A DNA stretch of 64,000 bases from Cylindrotheca closterium (lineage: Eukaryota; Bacillariophyta; Bacillariophyceae; Bacillariales; Bacillariaceae). The notes below the pieces were generated by a model. That model was not told where the DNA came from and ran no database searches. It was given only the letters and a program-made list of their open reading frames with translations. Below, one piece after another: positions 53,056 to 62,949 of this stretch. Position 1 is the first letter of the stretch, and the number at the start of each line of letters is the position of its first letter. The stretch lies in the NCBI GenBank assembly GCA_933822405.4, contig CAKOGP040002091.1, positions 500,504-564,503 on the forward strand, read 5' to 3'. A program made the translations under genes and the position numbers.

Positions 53056-53667
53056 TTACTTGCTCCATGGCCATCCTTCTCCGACACGGCCTCGGGGATC
53101 TTCGACATCTCTAATGTTCAACCAAGAATCCGCATCCAGTTGTTTCTTGTAACCGGTCATTTCTTGCAATTCCTGAAACCGCCGTTTGCCATCGGCCAAG
53201 GCTCGTTGGACTTGAAAGGGATCATTGTCCCTTTGGTTCGAACGAAATTCGTACTTGACTTGTTCTATTAACTCTTCCTTGTTGTGGGGCATTAAATTGA
53301 CAGCTTTTAAAAAGTCTCGATACAAGGTAACCACGGTAAACTTGTGGACAAATTCCTTGTAGGAGGGAACGGTGCCATCAACAGCGGCGATGCGGCGTTT
53401 GCGGCGACGACGTGTAGGTTGTTGCTGTTGCTGCTGCTCTGTATTCTTGGTATGAGTTACTTCGGGAGCCTTGTCTTTCGTGCCGGTAGTGGAAGAAAAG
53501 GAGGCGGATTTCATCATTGTGCAAGATGAGGACATCATTGGCAAGCCTTTTGATGATGATGATGATGATTGCAGGATCATGGTTTGCTTTACAAGATGCT
53601 GGTTAGCGGACAGTAAGATCTTCTTTCCCCCACTTGATTTGGTGACTGATGAAAGAAAGAGACTCAT
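53056..53667 (-). CDS. LYR-motif mitochondrial protein (LYRM family)
   Basis: Single exon, 203 residues. The first ~90 residues are Ser-rich then strongly basic (PTRRRRKRRIAA) with a Gln run, fitting a mitochondrial presequence plus disordered linker. The LYR domain is VTLYRDFLKAVNLMPHNKEE then VKYEFRSNQRDNDPFQVQRA, including the downstream conserved Phe/Arg. The C-terminus ends GEGWPWSK. LYR proteins act in Fe-S transfer and in assembly of respiratory complexes, often with acyl-ACP. The exact LYRM member is not resolved; a complex II or III assembly role is possible. Confidence 0.85.
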   Translation of the reverse strand: MSLFLSSVTKSSGGKKILLSANQHLVKQTMILQSSSSSSKGLPMMSSSCTMMKSASFSSTTGTKDKAPEVTHTKNTEQQQQQQPTRRRRKRRIAAVDGTVPSYKEFVHKFTVVTLYRDFLKAVNLMPHNKEELIEQVKYEFRSNQRDNDPFQVQRALADGKRRFQELQEMTGYKKQLDADSWLNIRDVEDPRGRVGEGWPWSK

Positions 53668-53981
53668 TTGACTTGAATGTTTCTACTACAACTCTCGCAA
53701 AATCGGTACTGCTGTGAGGTAGGTATGGTGATGGCTGCAATGAGGAATGAAGAATGATGTGGTTGAGCGTGACTGGCAGTTTCGTACAGTCAGTCACGAA
53801 GTATGGAGTCCTTCCGTCGATCGTCTCATCTCTTCAAAAATGACAACCAACATGTGATGACGACAACATCAAACAACGGCAAGTCCTTTGTTGAAGCTAC
53901 CGGTACAATACAGTACTTTCCAACCAGCACGGATTACTACAGTTTGAAATAACCTATTTATAGACATAAACTGAATCAATC
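53668..53981. other. Divergent promoter region
   Basis: 314 bp between the LYR gene and the SRP receptor beta gene. It includes two close copies of cagtca-cgaa like strings near 53770-53800. Nothing else seen. Confidence 0.45.
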
Positions 53982-54932
53982 ATGAGTGACTCTACCGATA
54001 ACAAAGACAACAAGAAGAAGAAGAACAACAACATGGACCAAAACGACAATCCGGATGACACAGTGCCAAGTAGTATGGTGACCACCATGAAGCAACACAT
54101 TACACCCTATCTACCTCCTCCAGTTGTCGCAGCCATGGCAAAAATTGATCCTCCTCTTGAACCATTTCTTGGACCTGAACCAAGCATGACGCTCATTGGC
54201 ACCCTTGGCCTTGGTTTTATTGTATGGAAAGTCTTGTCCTTGTTGCTGGGCGGCGGCGGTGGTACTTCCACAAGTAGTGGGTCTGCCATTCAAGACGACG
54301 ACCAAGACGATGCCACTAATCCTTCCAGCAAGAACAAGTCACAACGATCCTTTGATTCTACTTTAGTCTTCTGTGGACCATCCTTGGCTGGCAAAACTAG
54401 CATGTTTTACAAATTGCTCTATCCGCAACGGCCATTTTCCAGGATGGGGACGGTCCAGAGTTTATCCAGCAATGTGGGATACAAACAACACTCTGATGTC
54501 CAATGGAGGTATCTAGATGTACCAGGACATTGGGGTGCGGATAAGTTGGTATCCACAGTTTTGAAACAACAACAGAATATGGTGCAACGGATTGTCTTGG
54601 TGGTGGATTCGACACAACCCGTTTCCAAGGCGGCCGATTACCTATATGCCCTGCTGCAATACCAGCAACAACAACAACAACAAGCATCTAAATCATTAAC
54701 GGTCTTGATTGCCTGTCACAAGGCCAAGGCACCCAAGGCCAAGAATTTCCGACGAATCAAGTTGAATTTAAGGAACGAATTGGAACGACTGGAAAAATTA
54801 AGCAGTCAGCCGACCAAGATTCAAGATTGGGAGGACGCCCTGAGTTCCTTTGAATTTTGTTCGTCTTCGGTGGATCCGCCACTTCTACAGGATATCGAGT
54901 CCTTTTGTGAGTCTGGGAAACTGTCCAAATAA
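53982..54932 (+). CDS. SRPRB: Signal recognition particle receptor subunit beta
   Basis: Single exon, 316 residues. The N-terminal ~35 residues are Lys/Asn/Asp-rich and face the cytosol or lumen, followed by a transmembrane helix (SMTLIGTLGLGFIVWKVLSLL, residues ~67-87) and a Gly run. The GTPase domain has G1 CGPSLAGKTSMFYKL, G3 YLDVPGHWGADK and a G4-region ACHKAKAPKAKNFRRIKLNL typical of SR beta (lacking the NKxD form). A Gln run interrupts the core near 54660. SR beta anchors SR alpha at the ER for co-translational targeting. Confidence 0.93.
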   Translation: MSDSTDNKDNKKKKNNNMDQNDNPDDTVPSSMVTTMKQHITPYLPPPVVAAMAKIDPPLEPFLGPEPSMTLIGTLGLGFIVWKVLSLLLGGGGGTSTSSGSAIQDDDQDDATNPSSKNKSQRSFDSTLVFCGPSLAGKTSMFYKLLYPQRPFSRMGTVQSLSSNVGYKQHSDVQWRYLDVPGHWGADKLVSTVLKQQQNMVQRIVLVVDSTQPVSKAADYLYALLQYQQQQQQQASKSLTVLIACHKAKAPKAKNFRRIKLNLRNELERLEKLSSQPTKIQDWEDALSSFEFCSSSVDPPLLQDIESFCESGKLSK

Positions 54933-55029
54933 GAGTTCTTTTTCGAAAGTGCTTTCTTCTTGGAACAATGAAGACGTATGATCTCGGATGAGACAGCCAG
55001 CATCAACTACTACTGTAGAAAAAAGCTCC

Positions 55030-55065
<36 letters not shown>

Positions 55066-55627
55066 GACAAGTCATAGAGCACTTTACTACTTCCTCTCTT
55101 CTTCCTTTCTGAATTATGCATCATCAGCATTCCGTTTGCTCGTAGTAGTTACTTTCATCTTTCAAAACGCTACAGTAATAATTGTTCCAGTTACTTCCTT
55201 CCGGTACAGTACTCGTACTACTTTTGTCTCAAAGAGCTCAAATCGGAAGCAATCCATATAAAATCGTCTGTCAAGAGTGCGTTTTTTCAGCAACAAAAAT
55301 CGGCATGTTCTTCTGAATATTTAGAGGTGTCATAAAAAACCTTGGGACGAATTCAAGCTTCCACTACAAACAGTATTTATTGAAAAATAATAAAAAACAA
55401 CCGGTTAAAATTGCAACATTCTCCAAACTCCAACACCAAAGACTTGGGACTGGGAAACGATCTTTGAGAAGTTGACAGGACAAGACAATCTGCTTGCCGA
55501 CTTGATATCCATCGAGAATCAATCGAGAAGTGGGAAAAAAAGCTACATACAAAAAGATCGATTATAATATCTGATTGAACCCAAAAAAGTCATTTTCGAG
55601 AGGGGGCTGGTCGTGAAACGAAAAAAA
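54933..55627. other. Intergenic with composite microsatellite
   Basis: Contains (TC)n(AC)n at 55029-55065. Short ORFs only. An AT-rich stretch precedes the next gene. Confidence 0.6.
55029..55065. repeat. (TC)n(AC)n composite microsatellite
   Basis: About eleven tc units directly followed by about seven ac units, in the 3' flank of SRPRB. Confidence 0.95.
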
Positions 55628-56914
55628 ATGGCGGAATCATGGAATCTGCGGCATCGGCAGCTCGAAGAGGAAGAAGATACATCTGCGTTCAGGCCCCTAC
55701 AAGATGAAGATGACATGTGGATCCTGATATGTTCCATTGGGGTAGGGCTGTCCCTTCTATTTCTCATCTTTCGAGTATGTCGGGATTGTTTGTTGGTGAA
55801 AGGGGGACATACCATCAAACGATCTACAGTCAGTGCCCGGATCGAAGAACAAGAGAAACAAAGAGACGCCAAAATGGCAAAGAAGCGTCGGAAAGCGGAA
55901 ATGGCACAAGCCAGGAAGATGCAAAAGAAAGAAAAGAAGATTCGGAAAAAGGAAATGAAAGGAGGCAACAACAGAGGTATGGGCAACGGAAAGCGGCCAC
56001 CTCCACCCAAGCGGTCACCTCCGCCCGATCGGAACGACGATAGTGCAAAAAGTGGAAATCGTAAAAGAATCCCATCCAAATCTTCCGAAGACTTTTCCGC
56101 AGCCTCCCCAAGGCCTAGGCCACCGACACGACGAGGCAGCAATCAATCTGAGGATTCGACCGAGGTCATCTCGAGTGGTCCACCTCGTCGGCAAGCCAGT
56201 CGATCGAGATCGGCGGAACCCAACAAAATGAGAAGGGGCTCTCGAGGACCCCGGAATGAATCTTCCGGCGATTCCGGTGACTTTCAATTACCTCGTCGCC
56301 AAGCCAGTCGATCGAGGTCCGCAGAACCCAACAAAATGAGAAACGGCGCTGCCAATAGTAATAACTCATCGACCGACATCCCGACGCCATCATCAATGCG
56401 AGGAAAACGGCCCGATGGTGGCCCAGAAGGCCGACCAGTCAATAGACCTGGACCTCGTGCGGTTGAATATGACGATAGTGATGATTCGGATTCCTCCTCG
56501 GATTATGTGACTGGACCACCTCGTTCGGCAGTCAATGTTATTGATGATGCTGACGATTCGGATTCTTCATTGGAGTATGTAACAGGACCACCTCGTTCGC
56601 AAGCAAACAACGTCAAGTCTTCGGTGCCATATGCACGACCTGAGCCACCTGCAGCAGCCGCCAAACCAACCAGAAGACCCAGCGGGAGCAGTTCTTCGGA
56701 AGAGTCCTTGGAGCCCTCTTCCTCGGAAGAATCCTATGAGGAGCTGCCACCGCGTCCTGCTGTGAAAAAGAAGGTTCCAGCCAAACCACTTTCCAATCGG
56801 AGTCCGGTTCGTAATGGACAGGGACATGGCTTGATCAACAATGGTGAGCGAAATGTTGGAACCAAAGATCCAAAAAAGGTTGCCGTGAAGGGATTCCTTG
56901 GAGGCGGGAGCTAG
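55628..56914 (+). CDS. Single-pass membrane protein with basic/Ser-rich tail (module A)
   Basis: Single exon, 428 residues from the ATG at 55628. One transmembrane helix near residues 30-50 (WILICSIGVGLSLLFLIFRV) is followed by the juxtamembrane CRDCLLVKGGHTIKR and a Lys-rich coiled coil (EEQEKQRDAKMAKKRRKAEM). The long tail is disordered, with repeats PRRQASRSRSAEPNKMR (twice, about 56195 and 56295), an acidic DDSDSSxxYVTGPPRS unit (twice, about 56480 and 56560), and Pro-rich stretches. The tail has many potential phosphosites. The TM and juxtamembrane parts match those of the next gene (57436). Probably an endomembrane or plasma membrane protein with a cytosolic C-terminus; function unknown. 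Confidence 0.7.
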   Translation: MAESWNLRHRQLEEEEDTSAFRPLQDEDDMWILICSIGVGLSLLFLIFRVCRDCLLVKGGHTIKRSTVSARIEEQEKQRDAKMAKKRRKAEMAQARKMQKKEKKIRKKEMKGGNNRGMGNGKRPPPPKRSPPPDRNDDSAKSGNRKRIPSKSSEDFSAASPRPRPPTRRGSNQSEDSTEVISSGPPRRQASRSRSAEPNKMRRGSRGPRNESSGDSGDFQLPRRQASRSRSAEPNKMRNGAANSNNSSTDIPTPSSMRGKRPDGGPEGRPVNRPGPRAVEYDDSDDSDSSSDYVTGPPRSAVNVIDDADDSDSSLEYVTGPPRSQANNVKSSVPYARPEPPAAAAKPTRRPSGSSSSEESLEPSSSEESYEELPPRPAVKKKVPAKPLSNRSPVRNGQGHGLINNGERNVGTKDPKKVAVKGFLGGGS

Positions 56915-57435
56915 TCGCTAGGAATACAGTAGTAGCACGATGCTACTACAGTAGAAGAGTACGACAAAGTACTATATCATACAAGAAAAAAATAGTTTTG
57001 GGGAAATGCAACGTCAACGTAATGATGTTGCAGGGACATGAAAAACACTAAACATATGCATACTGCATACTGTAGCATTTGGAAGTATCCTCTCTTATGC
57101 TCTTCTCAGGGCTACTATTTGTAACAACGATGTCAAATGTATCTGCGCTACCCTGATGCACCTTCATGGTGGTTATATATATGTGTGTCGTTATAAGAGT
57201 AAGGTCGTTAAATGTGGAAGAAATAAACATTTATTGATGTCCTTCCGCACGCGAGACTGGCTTTGACAGACATTTTCAATTTTCGAACACCTTTTATTTT
57301 GGATTTGGTAATATTCAATATCGATATATTCGTATTGATATATTAGAGATTGTACTACTCGTATCCTCTTCATTGCCAACCCAATCCAATCCATAATATA
57401 TTGCAAAACTTCAAGAAGGTAGAAATAGGACGAAA
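56915..57435. other. Intergenic, no gene seen
   Basis: Five-prime flank of the second membrane-module gene. Since that gene lacks a signal peptide, an upstream exon could hide here, but I could not identify one. Confidence 0.45.
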
Positions 57436-59231
57436 ATGGAGGGCCAGGATGTTTCAGCGTCTCGAGAACTGCAAGCAGTGGAACCCGTATTGAGTTCGCC
57501 AGGGAATTGTCAAGTTACAACCAAGGTGCAATCACCTGCAGCCTTTCAGACGACGATTGCCACTGGTACCATGTTTTCTGTCACGGCCAAGCAGAATATC
57601 GAGATTCTATCTTTTGAATTTTCTCATTTCCCATTTACATCCGACTTGGAAGTGGAAATTTACGTCATAGACGGCAAAGACTATGTTACCAATCGAAATA
57701 CACCTTCGGCTTGGACCAAATTAAGTCAGACAACCAGCGTCGATTCACCAGATGTAGGCGACGAGGATGTCAACATTGCTCCGCGGGCGGATATGACCCA
57801 AGCAGTGGCAATGAATGCTGCGGAATCCAAATCCTTCTATTTTTCTTTGAGGTCGCAACATTTGAAATTGGAGCCATCGTCCACCGGTAAACCCTTGACG
57901 ACTGGTCAAGTATACTTTGACGACAACTTTCTATCAACAGACGTTGGGATTGGTGTTCGCTTGGGTGGGTTTCCGAATACACCAGACGACGTAGACCGTG
58001 GATTCCAAGGAAGAATACACTACCGAGTCATTCAGTCTTGTTCCGAACTCTTGGGACAGACACAAGCGGTGGTCAAGGTGGTGGTTCCAAGTTCGGCAGC
58101 GCCAGCGGCACAATCGGCCAGCTCAGTCTTTTTGCCTGCATTTACAGATCACCTCAACAATCGGGTGGATTGGAAACGATGGGTAGAAACGGAAGGGTTG
58201 AGATTAAATGGTCTAACAGCCTCAGTTGTGGAAACCAAAAGTACGTTGGCTGTATTGTTGTGATGATTACTCCTTTGAATCAATCTGTGCTCACATGTAG
58301 GTTCATTGATTTTTCTACTGTAATGAACCACAGCTGACTGTTCCGAGCATGGGGTGACAGGTGGCTGTTCGGTATACGACAACACGCTTACCATGGTGCA
58401 TTATGCTAGTTTGGCGGGAAAAGAAGTCGAGTTGGAAGTCATTCGGAGCATTGTCGATTCGAACAATACAGTGACATTCAGTGGTAGTTCCACAATGACG
58501 TATATTGGTCCTCGAGTGCTATCGCGATACTATCGGTTGCAGCTAGTTGGAACGCCTGCCAACACGATTCTGAATCCCATTCAACGTGACTACATTGCGC
58601 GAGTGACTTTGGATTTTCTAAGCTCCTTTTCGGAACAGGTTCCCAATACAGTGGAAGTGATTAGCCAAGATTTTTCTCGTAGAATGGTAGAATTACGAGG
58701 AGGTCGACGATTGCAAGTGGGCGTAGTTACAGCAGAATCATATATCTATGGTCTTGGAGATGATTTGCAAGCATTTTATGAACCAATTGAAGCTGCCTTC
58801 AAGGACAACGAAGAGGCGTATCGGACTCAGCTGCAGCGTGAGCAATACCGACCAAGCTCGATCAATGATGGTGAGAATTTTGGGGCCACTTTCAAGGATT
58901 TGCTCCGCATTTCTGTCAAGACAAACGAAACTGTAACCGAAACAACCGCTGCAGGCGATGGGGATGATAGCAACACCACTGCAGTCATCATATGGTCGGT
59001 TTTGATCGCTCTCTCTATTCTCTTCCTTATCTATCGACTTGTCAAAGATTGCCTCATGGAGAAAGACGGATATAGAATCAAGAAAGAAAAGGTTAGTGAG
59101 CGCAAAACGCGGGAAGAGGCCGAAGGAGGCGGGCAAAAGAAGCCTCCAAACTATCTCTATGGTGCTAGAGATGCGGACACGAATGGGAAAAAGCCGAATT
59201 CTAACAGGAAAGGTGGCCCAGGAAAAGGGAA
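57436..59231 (+). CDS. Type I membrane protein with large ectodomain (module B), 3' end lost in gap
   Basis: Exon 1 57436-58240 and exon 2 58334 to the assembly gap at 59232, with a 93-nt intron (58241-58333, GTACGT...CACAG); about 568 residues seen. The likely ectodomain is beta-rich: FSVTAKQNIEILSFEFSHFP then DLEVEIYVIDGK, and in exon 2 GRIHYRVIQSCSELL-type and VTLDFLSSFSEQVPNTVEVI strands. A transmembrane helix follows (VIIWSVLIALSILFLIYRLV), then KDCLMEKDGYRIKKEKVSER, matching the juxtamembrane segment of the previous gene. No signal peptide is found at the chosen ATG; a first exon may be missing. The cytosolic tail is basic and runs into the N gap. Confidence 0.7.
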
Positions 59232-59241
59232 NNNNNNNNNN
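59232..59241. other. Assembly gap (10 N)
   Basis: Ten N bases, the usual mark of a gap of unknown length. It cuts the 3' end of the plus-strand gene on its left and the 3' end of the minus-strand gene on its right. Confidence 0.98.
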
Positions 59242-60056
59242 GCAGAAGTAGTTTGCAATTGATAGGACCCAGCACTTGAATTCACTGCCGTAAACCATTC
59301 TTCAAAAATAGAAGACTGACTCCGTAATAAATCCAAGAAACTCCCATAAGGAGTACCATGTCCACTCAAAGAATTTTTGAAGTCCTCGAAAGAAATAGAA
59401 GTTGGCCAATAAAGGCCCACCGGGGCACCGCATCCATCAGGAATCAGAAGGATCTTGGAAAAATCCCCAACCAGCATTGCAGGCTTTGTTGCCTGAACAA
59501 AGTCCTGCTGCGACGCTGGCATTTTCAACCTTGTTCGCCCACTGAGGGAAACCACCAGACTATGAGTAGGGACACTCATATCTCCCTGCCAGTATTGCTG
59601 GATCAAAGTGGGATCAAAGCAATCAGACCACTTTGGGGCCCCGCGATGGACAGCATCTTGCCCATTGAAAGTAGTACTAACAGGACTAGCGCCAAATCCA
59701 ATAACCGGAGGAGAATTCGGAGTAAAAAATACTCCAAGGACTGCTCCGACGCGAGACGAGTTCAAGAGCCGCAACTTGTCTGTAGAGAGCATCTGAGGTG
59801 CATTAAAACGGATAGCATCAGCAGAAATGGTCGCTGCTGTCACTGATTCCTTGCGACCCCGACCATAGACCGAATAGGGCTTACCAGTAGGAACGGCAAA
59901 CCCAAAAGACGCTTGAATTTCCGATTTCTTGGGTCTCTTCTTGTCATGGATCGCTTGATGAATTGAATCATCTGAAAAGCAGATGCTGACAGAAGAGAGA
60001 AACTGAGTTCCCATCTGGGGACTTTCAGGACCAAGCAACTTGGGGAAGGATGTCAT
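59242..60056 (-). CDS. Unknown soluble protein, 3' end lost in gap
   Basis: About 271 residues from the ATG at 60054-60056 (MTSFPKLLGPESPQMG); an in-frame ATG at 60102-60104 would add 16. The frame is open to the gap. The N-terminal third has a basic patch (KKRPKKSEIQA); the rest is beta-rich with blocks SRVGAVLGVFFTPNSPPVIG, SLVVSLSGRTRLKMPASQ and KILLIPDGCGAPVGLYWPTS. No signal peptide and no family recognised. It is convergent with the membrane-module gene, so the true 3' intergenic distance is hidden by the gap. Confidence 0.55.
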
Positions 60057-60476
60057 TTTCGAAGGATGACAGGTGCACAGAACGCGATTTCGTTGTTTCA
60101 ACAATGCCTCGGAGCGGTGGAAGGCGAATAGAAGATCAAGACAATCCGATCAGCTCTTATAGGAGGGATGTTGGAAGTTGTTAGCTGCACGTCACGCTGG
60201 CCGATCGCAATGAATGAGGGCGGCGTGTAAGGAGCTGGAGTTTTTCGTTCGCTTGCAGACAAAGGCTGGGTACCAAGAGAAAAATTGAATTACCGCGACA
60301 CAAGTGGGTGAATTCAATCTCAGTCGATGTCTTTGCCGCCTACCTCCTTTTTTGGAGACTCTTTCAGTACTATTTCGAAATCTGACTCATATTCACAATG
60401 CACTGTACGAAGTTCTTTGTCGTAGTTTACAAACTGTATCATAGCACCACTGTCTGTAGGAAGCTGTACACTCAAC
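60057..60476. other. Divergent promoter region
   Basis: 420 bp between the gap-truncated unknown gene and the small membrane protein. Nothing recognised. Confidence 0.45.
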
Positions 60477-60905
60477 ATGTCACACGGCCAGAGATTCAAT
60501 CGGAAATTAAATGATGCACATCGGATGTTTTTGAGGTATGCCCAATCGCATCCTGCCACACTTACTGTAGCGATATTGGGTGGATCCTTAGTGTCTGGTA
60601 TCGTTGCCTTTAAGATTCTGGATGACGGGGACAGTTACAAGCGCGACCCGAAGGAAAAGATGTCAATGGAAGAGGCTCGTCTAATTGCAATGTTGGAGAA
60701 TGCCAAAGAGAGTTCCTGGAACCAGAATTTAGAAAACGCCGTCGACGCACAAGAACAATTCATGATGCCAGGTCGTCAACGAGACGTTCCAGATTTTATG
60801 AGTCGAATTGATGAGCGAAGTCATGAAATTATGAAGAATCAACACGCAACGATCGACAAAGAAAAGATGAGAAAGGAGACAAACACAAAATATTGGAGCA
60901 ACTAA
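60477..60905 (+). CDS. Small single-pass membrane protein, unknown
   Basis: Single exon, 142 residues from the ATG at 60477. A basic N-terminus (HGQRFNRKLNDAHRMFLRY) precedes one transmembrane helix (TLTVAILGGSLVSGIVAFKI, about residues 29-48), then an acidic and Lys-rich helical tail (EKMSMEEARLIAMLENAKES). The design suits an inner mitochondrial or ER membrane protein with a long soluble C-terminus. No family recognised. Confidence 0.6.
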   Translation: MSHGQRFNRKLNDAHRMFLRYAQSHPATLTVAILGGSLVSGIVAFKILDDGDSYKRDPKEKMSMEEARLIAMLENAKESSWNQNLENAVDAQEQFMMPGRQRDVPDFMSRIDERSHEIMKNQHATIDKEKMRKETNTKYWSN

Positions 60906-61089
60906 GTCTGCTTCATTGCTATGAAAATATTCTGGATTGACTTTGGAATCCAATGCCATCGAAAATGTTTGAATTCGGTGGCACATGCCGTCTTCGCTGC
61001 CAGCAGCAAGATAAGTAGCACTGTAGATTAGTCGTGTTGATTTTAAAAGAAAAGAAATTTTGCAGATTGTACAGTGAATCTCCATTGCT

Positions 61090-62666
61090 TTACACAAAGT
61101 CTGTGGGATCCCAATCGGGCCCTTGAATGTCGGAAGCATCCCATCCATCTATTCTTCCGAGTTTTCCAGCCTTGTATCCAACGTCCAATGAATCCAAAGT
61201 ATCCATTTCGTCCTTTGTCAGCACAAAGGATGCTTCCTGGTTGACACCACCATACGAGTTCTCTGCAATTGCAACCTTCTCAACCTTTGCCTTGGCGGCA
61301 GATCTTGGAACACATATGTAACCCTTTTGAAGTGACCACCGGACCAGAACTTGAGCTTTGGTCATTCCTTTGGCCGCGGCTATTTTGGAGACCACTTCCC
61401 AGCCTTCGGTGGGCCCATCGGCACTCGATAATCGAGACCAGGCCCCACAAGAAACAGCGATCCCATAGGTACTACACCAATCGACAATTTCCTTGTGTGC
61501 ATTGAATGGACTGAGCTCGATTTGGTTCACGGCAGGGAGTTCTAAATCGGCAGCAGCGATCTCCTTGAGTGCTGCCAAACCGTAGTTACAGACTCCTACT
61601 GTCTTGGTAAAACCGCCATCTCGAAGGTTCAGCTATTGAAATCAGACAATTGAAATGAAATTGAGCGATACATCAGAGGGTGAGACGAAAAGCGTTCATC
61701 TCCAACTCAACATACCAGCGTTTTGTATGTTTCCAGTCGCCGTTCCGAATCCGTCAATGGACTGTGTATGGATACCATATCGAGATAGGTGCATCCCAAC
61801 TCTTTGATGGCATTTTTAACGGCTCGTCGCACCTTGACGGGATCGGTGGACTGCTCGGCGTTGGAAATCTTGTGCGAAACGAAGAGTTGTTGTCGTCGGC
61901 CGCTACGTCCAACGGATCCATCGGGAGCCGGGGAGAGGTTGTTGGATGTTCCCGAGCTCACTGTGGAAACACTCTTGTCGGTTCCTGCTGCATAGGCAGC
62001 ATCCAATCGTTCCAGCAACTCTGGCTTTTCATCCTTTGCCAAACCCAAGCCACTAATGCCAATGTTCAAGTACTTTTGTAGCGACTTGGCCACCTCTCCA
62101 TTCGACCCATATAAACTTCCAACATCAATGTGTAAAATACCACTACGCAGTGCTACTGACGTTGCCTTTTCCGCCTGCTCTGCTGGGGTTTTGTAAAGCG
62201 AATAGCCGACGCGAGGAATCTTCACCACTGACTTGCCCTTGTTGCCTCCGCGAATGCCCAAGAGAGGTCCTGGATCACTATTGGGGGCGACCATTTTGGA
62301 TTTGGCAGTAATTGGATTACCAGCTTTGGAACGAGCTGCATTGATTTTGTCCATATCCACCTTTTCCCGTGTGTCGTTGCTGTTGGATCCTGGAGTGGTG
62401 ACTCCTCCAACCAATTCACCAACCGAGGTTGGGGCTTTGGTTCGGGCAGCGTAGATAGCTTCCATATCGATATTTTCAGCAGCCTTTACCTCCATTACAC
62501 CATTTAAGAGAATGGTAGCGGCAGACGTCGAAATTGCCACGGCATCTCTTCTGGATATTTCAGTCTGTGGCTGCCGTTTCGGTTGATTCTGATGATTGTT
62601 TGGTGGAGCAAGCGCTGAAGTGGCGGCCACTAGTTGTGCCACTAAAACAAGTTTCATAGTTCTCAT
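61090..62666 (-). CDS. Plastid-targeted aldo/keto reductase
   Basis: Exon 1 61716-62666 and exon 2 61090-61632, 83-nt intron in phase 0; 497 residues. The leader MKLVLVAQLVAATSALA/PPN suggests plastid import, and a following twin-Arg stretch (SRRDAVAISTSAATILL then VKAAEN) resembles a thylakoid-lumen signal. Residues ~60-130 hold two copies of a short motif (MEAIYAARTKAP and MDKINAARSKAG). The AKR barrel starts about residue 148 with VGYSLYKTPAEQAEKATSVA. The four catalytic positions are present: Asp in ILHIDVGSLYGSNGE, Tyr in the same block, Lys in FVSHKIS and His in MVSIHSPL. The end of the fold is VNQIELSPFNAHKEIVDWCS and VPRSAAKAKVEKVAIAENS. NADPH-linked carbonyl reduction is expected; the substrate is not predictable. 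Confidence 0.88.
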
Positions 62667-62949
62667 TATGGCTTCTAGAGACAAATTATCGTAGATTTTA
62701 TTTGACACAGATGAAGATGTGGGAAGGTAATTAATCGCACTAGCTAGAAGATGCAAGATGTTGAAAGATGTGGAGATGATGCTTCGGTGACGTTTCGAAT
62801 CGAATCAGTCAATGAGCCAAGAGATGAAAATGACCCCAAATTTCCTGCCAAGACAGAAAAACAAGAAGCACAAATATTCAACCCGAAGAGGTGTTTGTTC
62901 CTCTTGTAATCGTGATCGTGTGTTTTTACGACACAGTGATGATATCTAG

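Noticed and set aside
58738..59298. ORFs crossing the N gap on both strands
   Set aside because: They run through unknown bases, so their frames after the gap carry no evidence.
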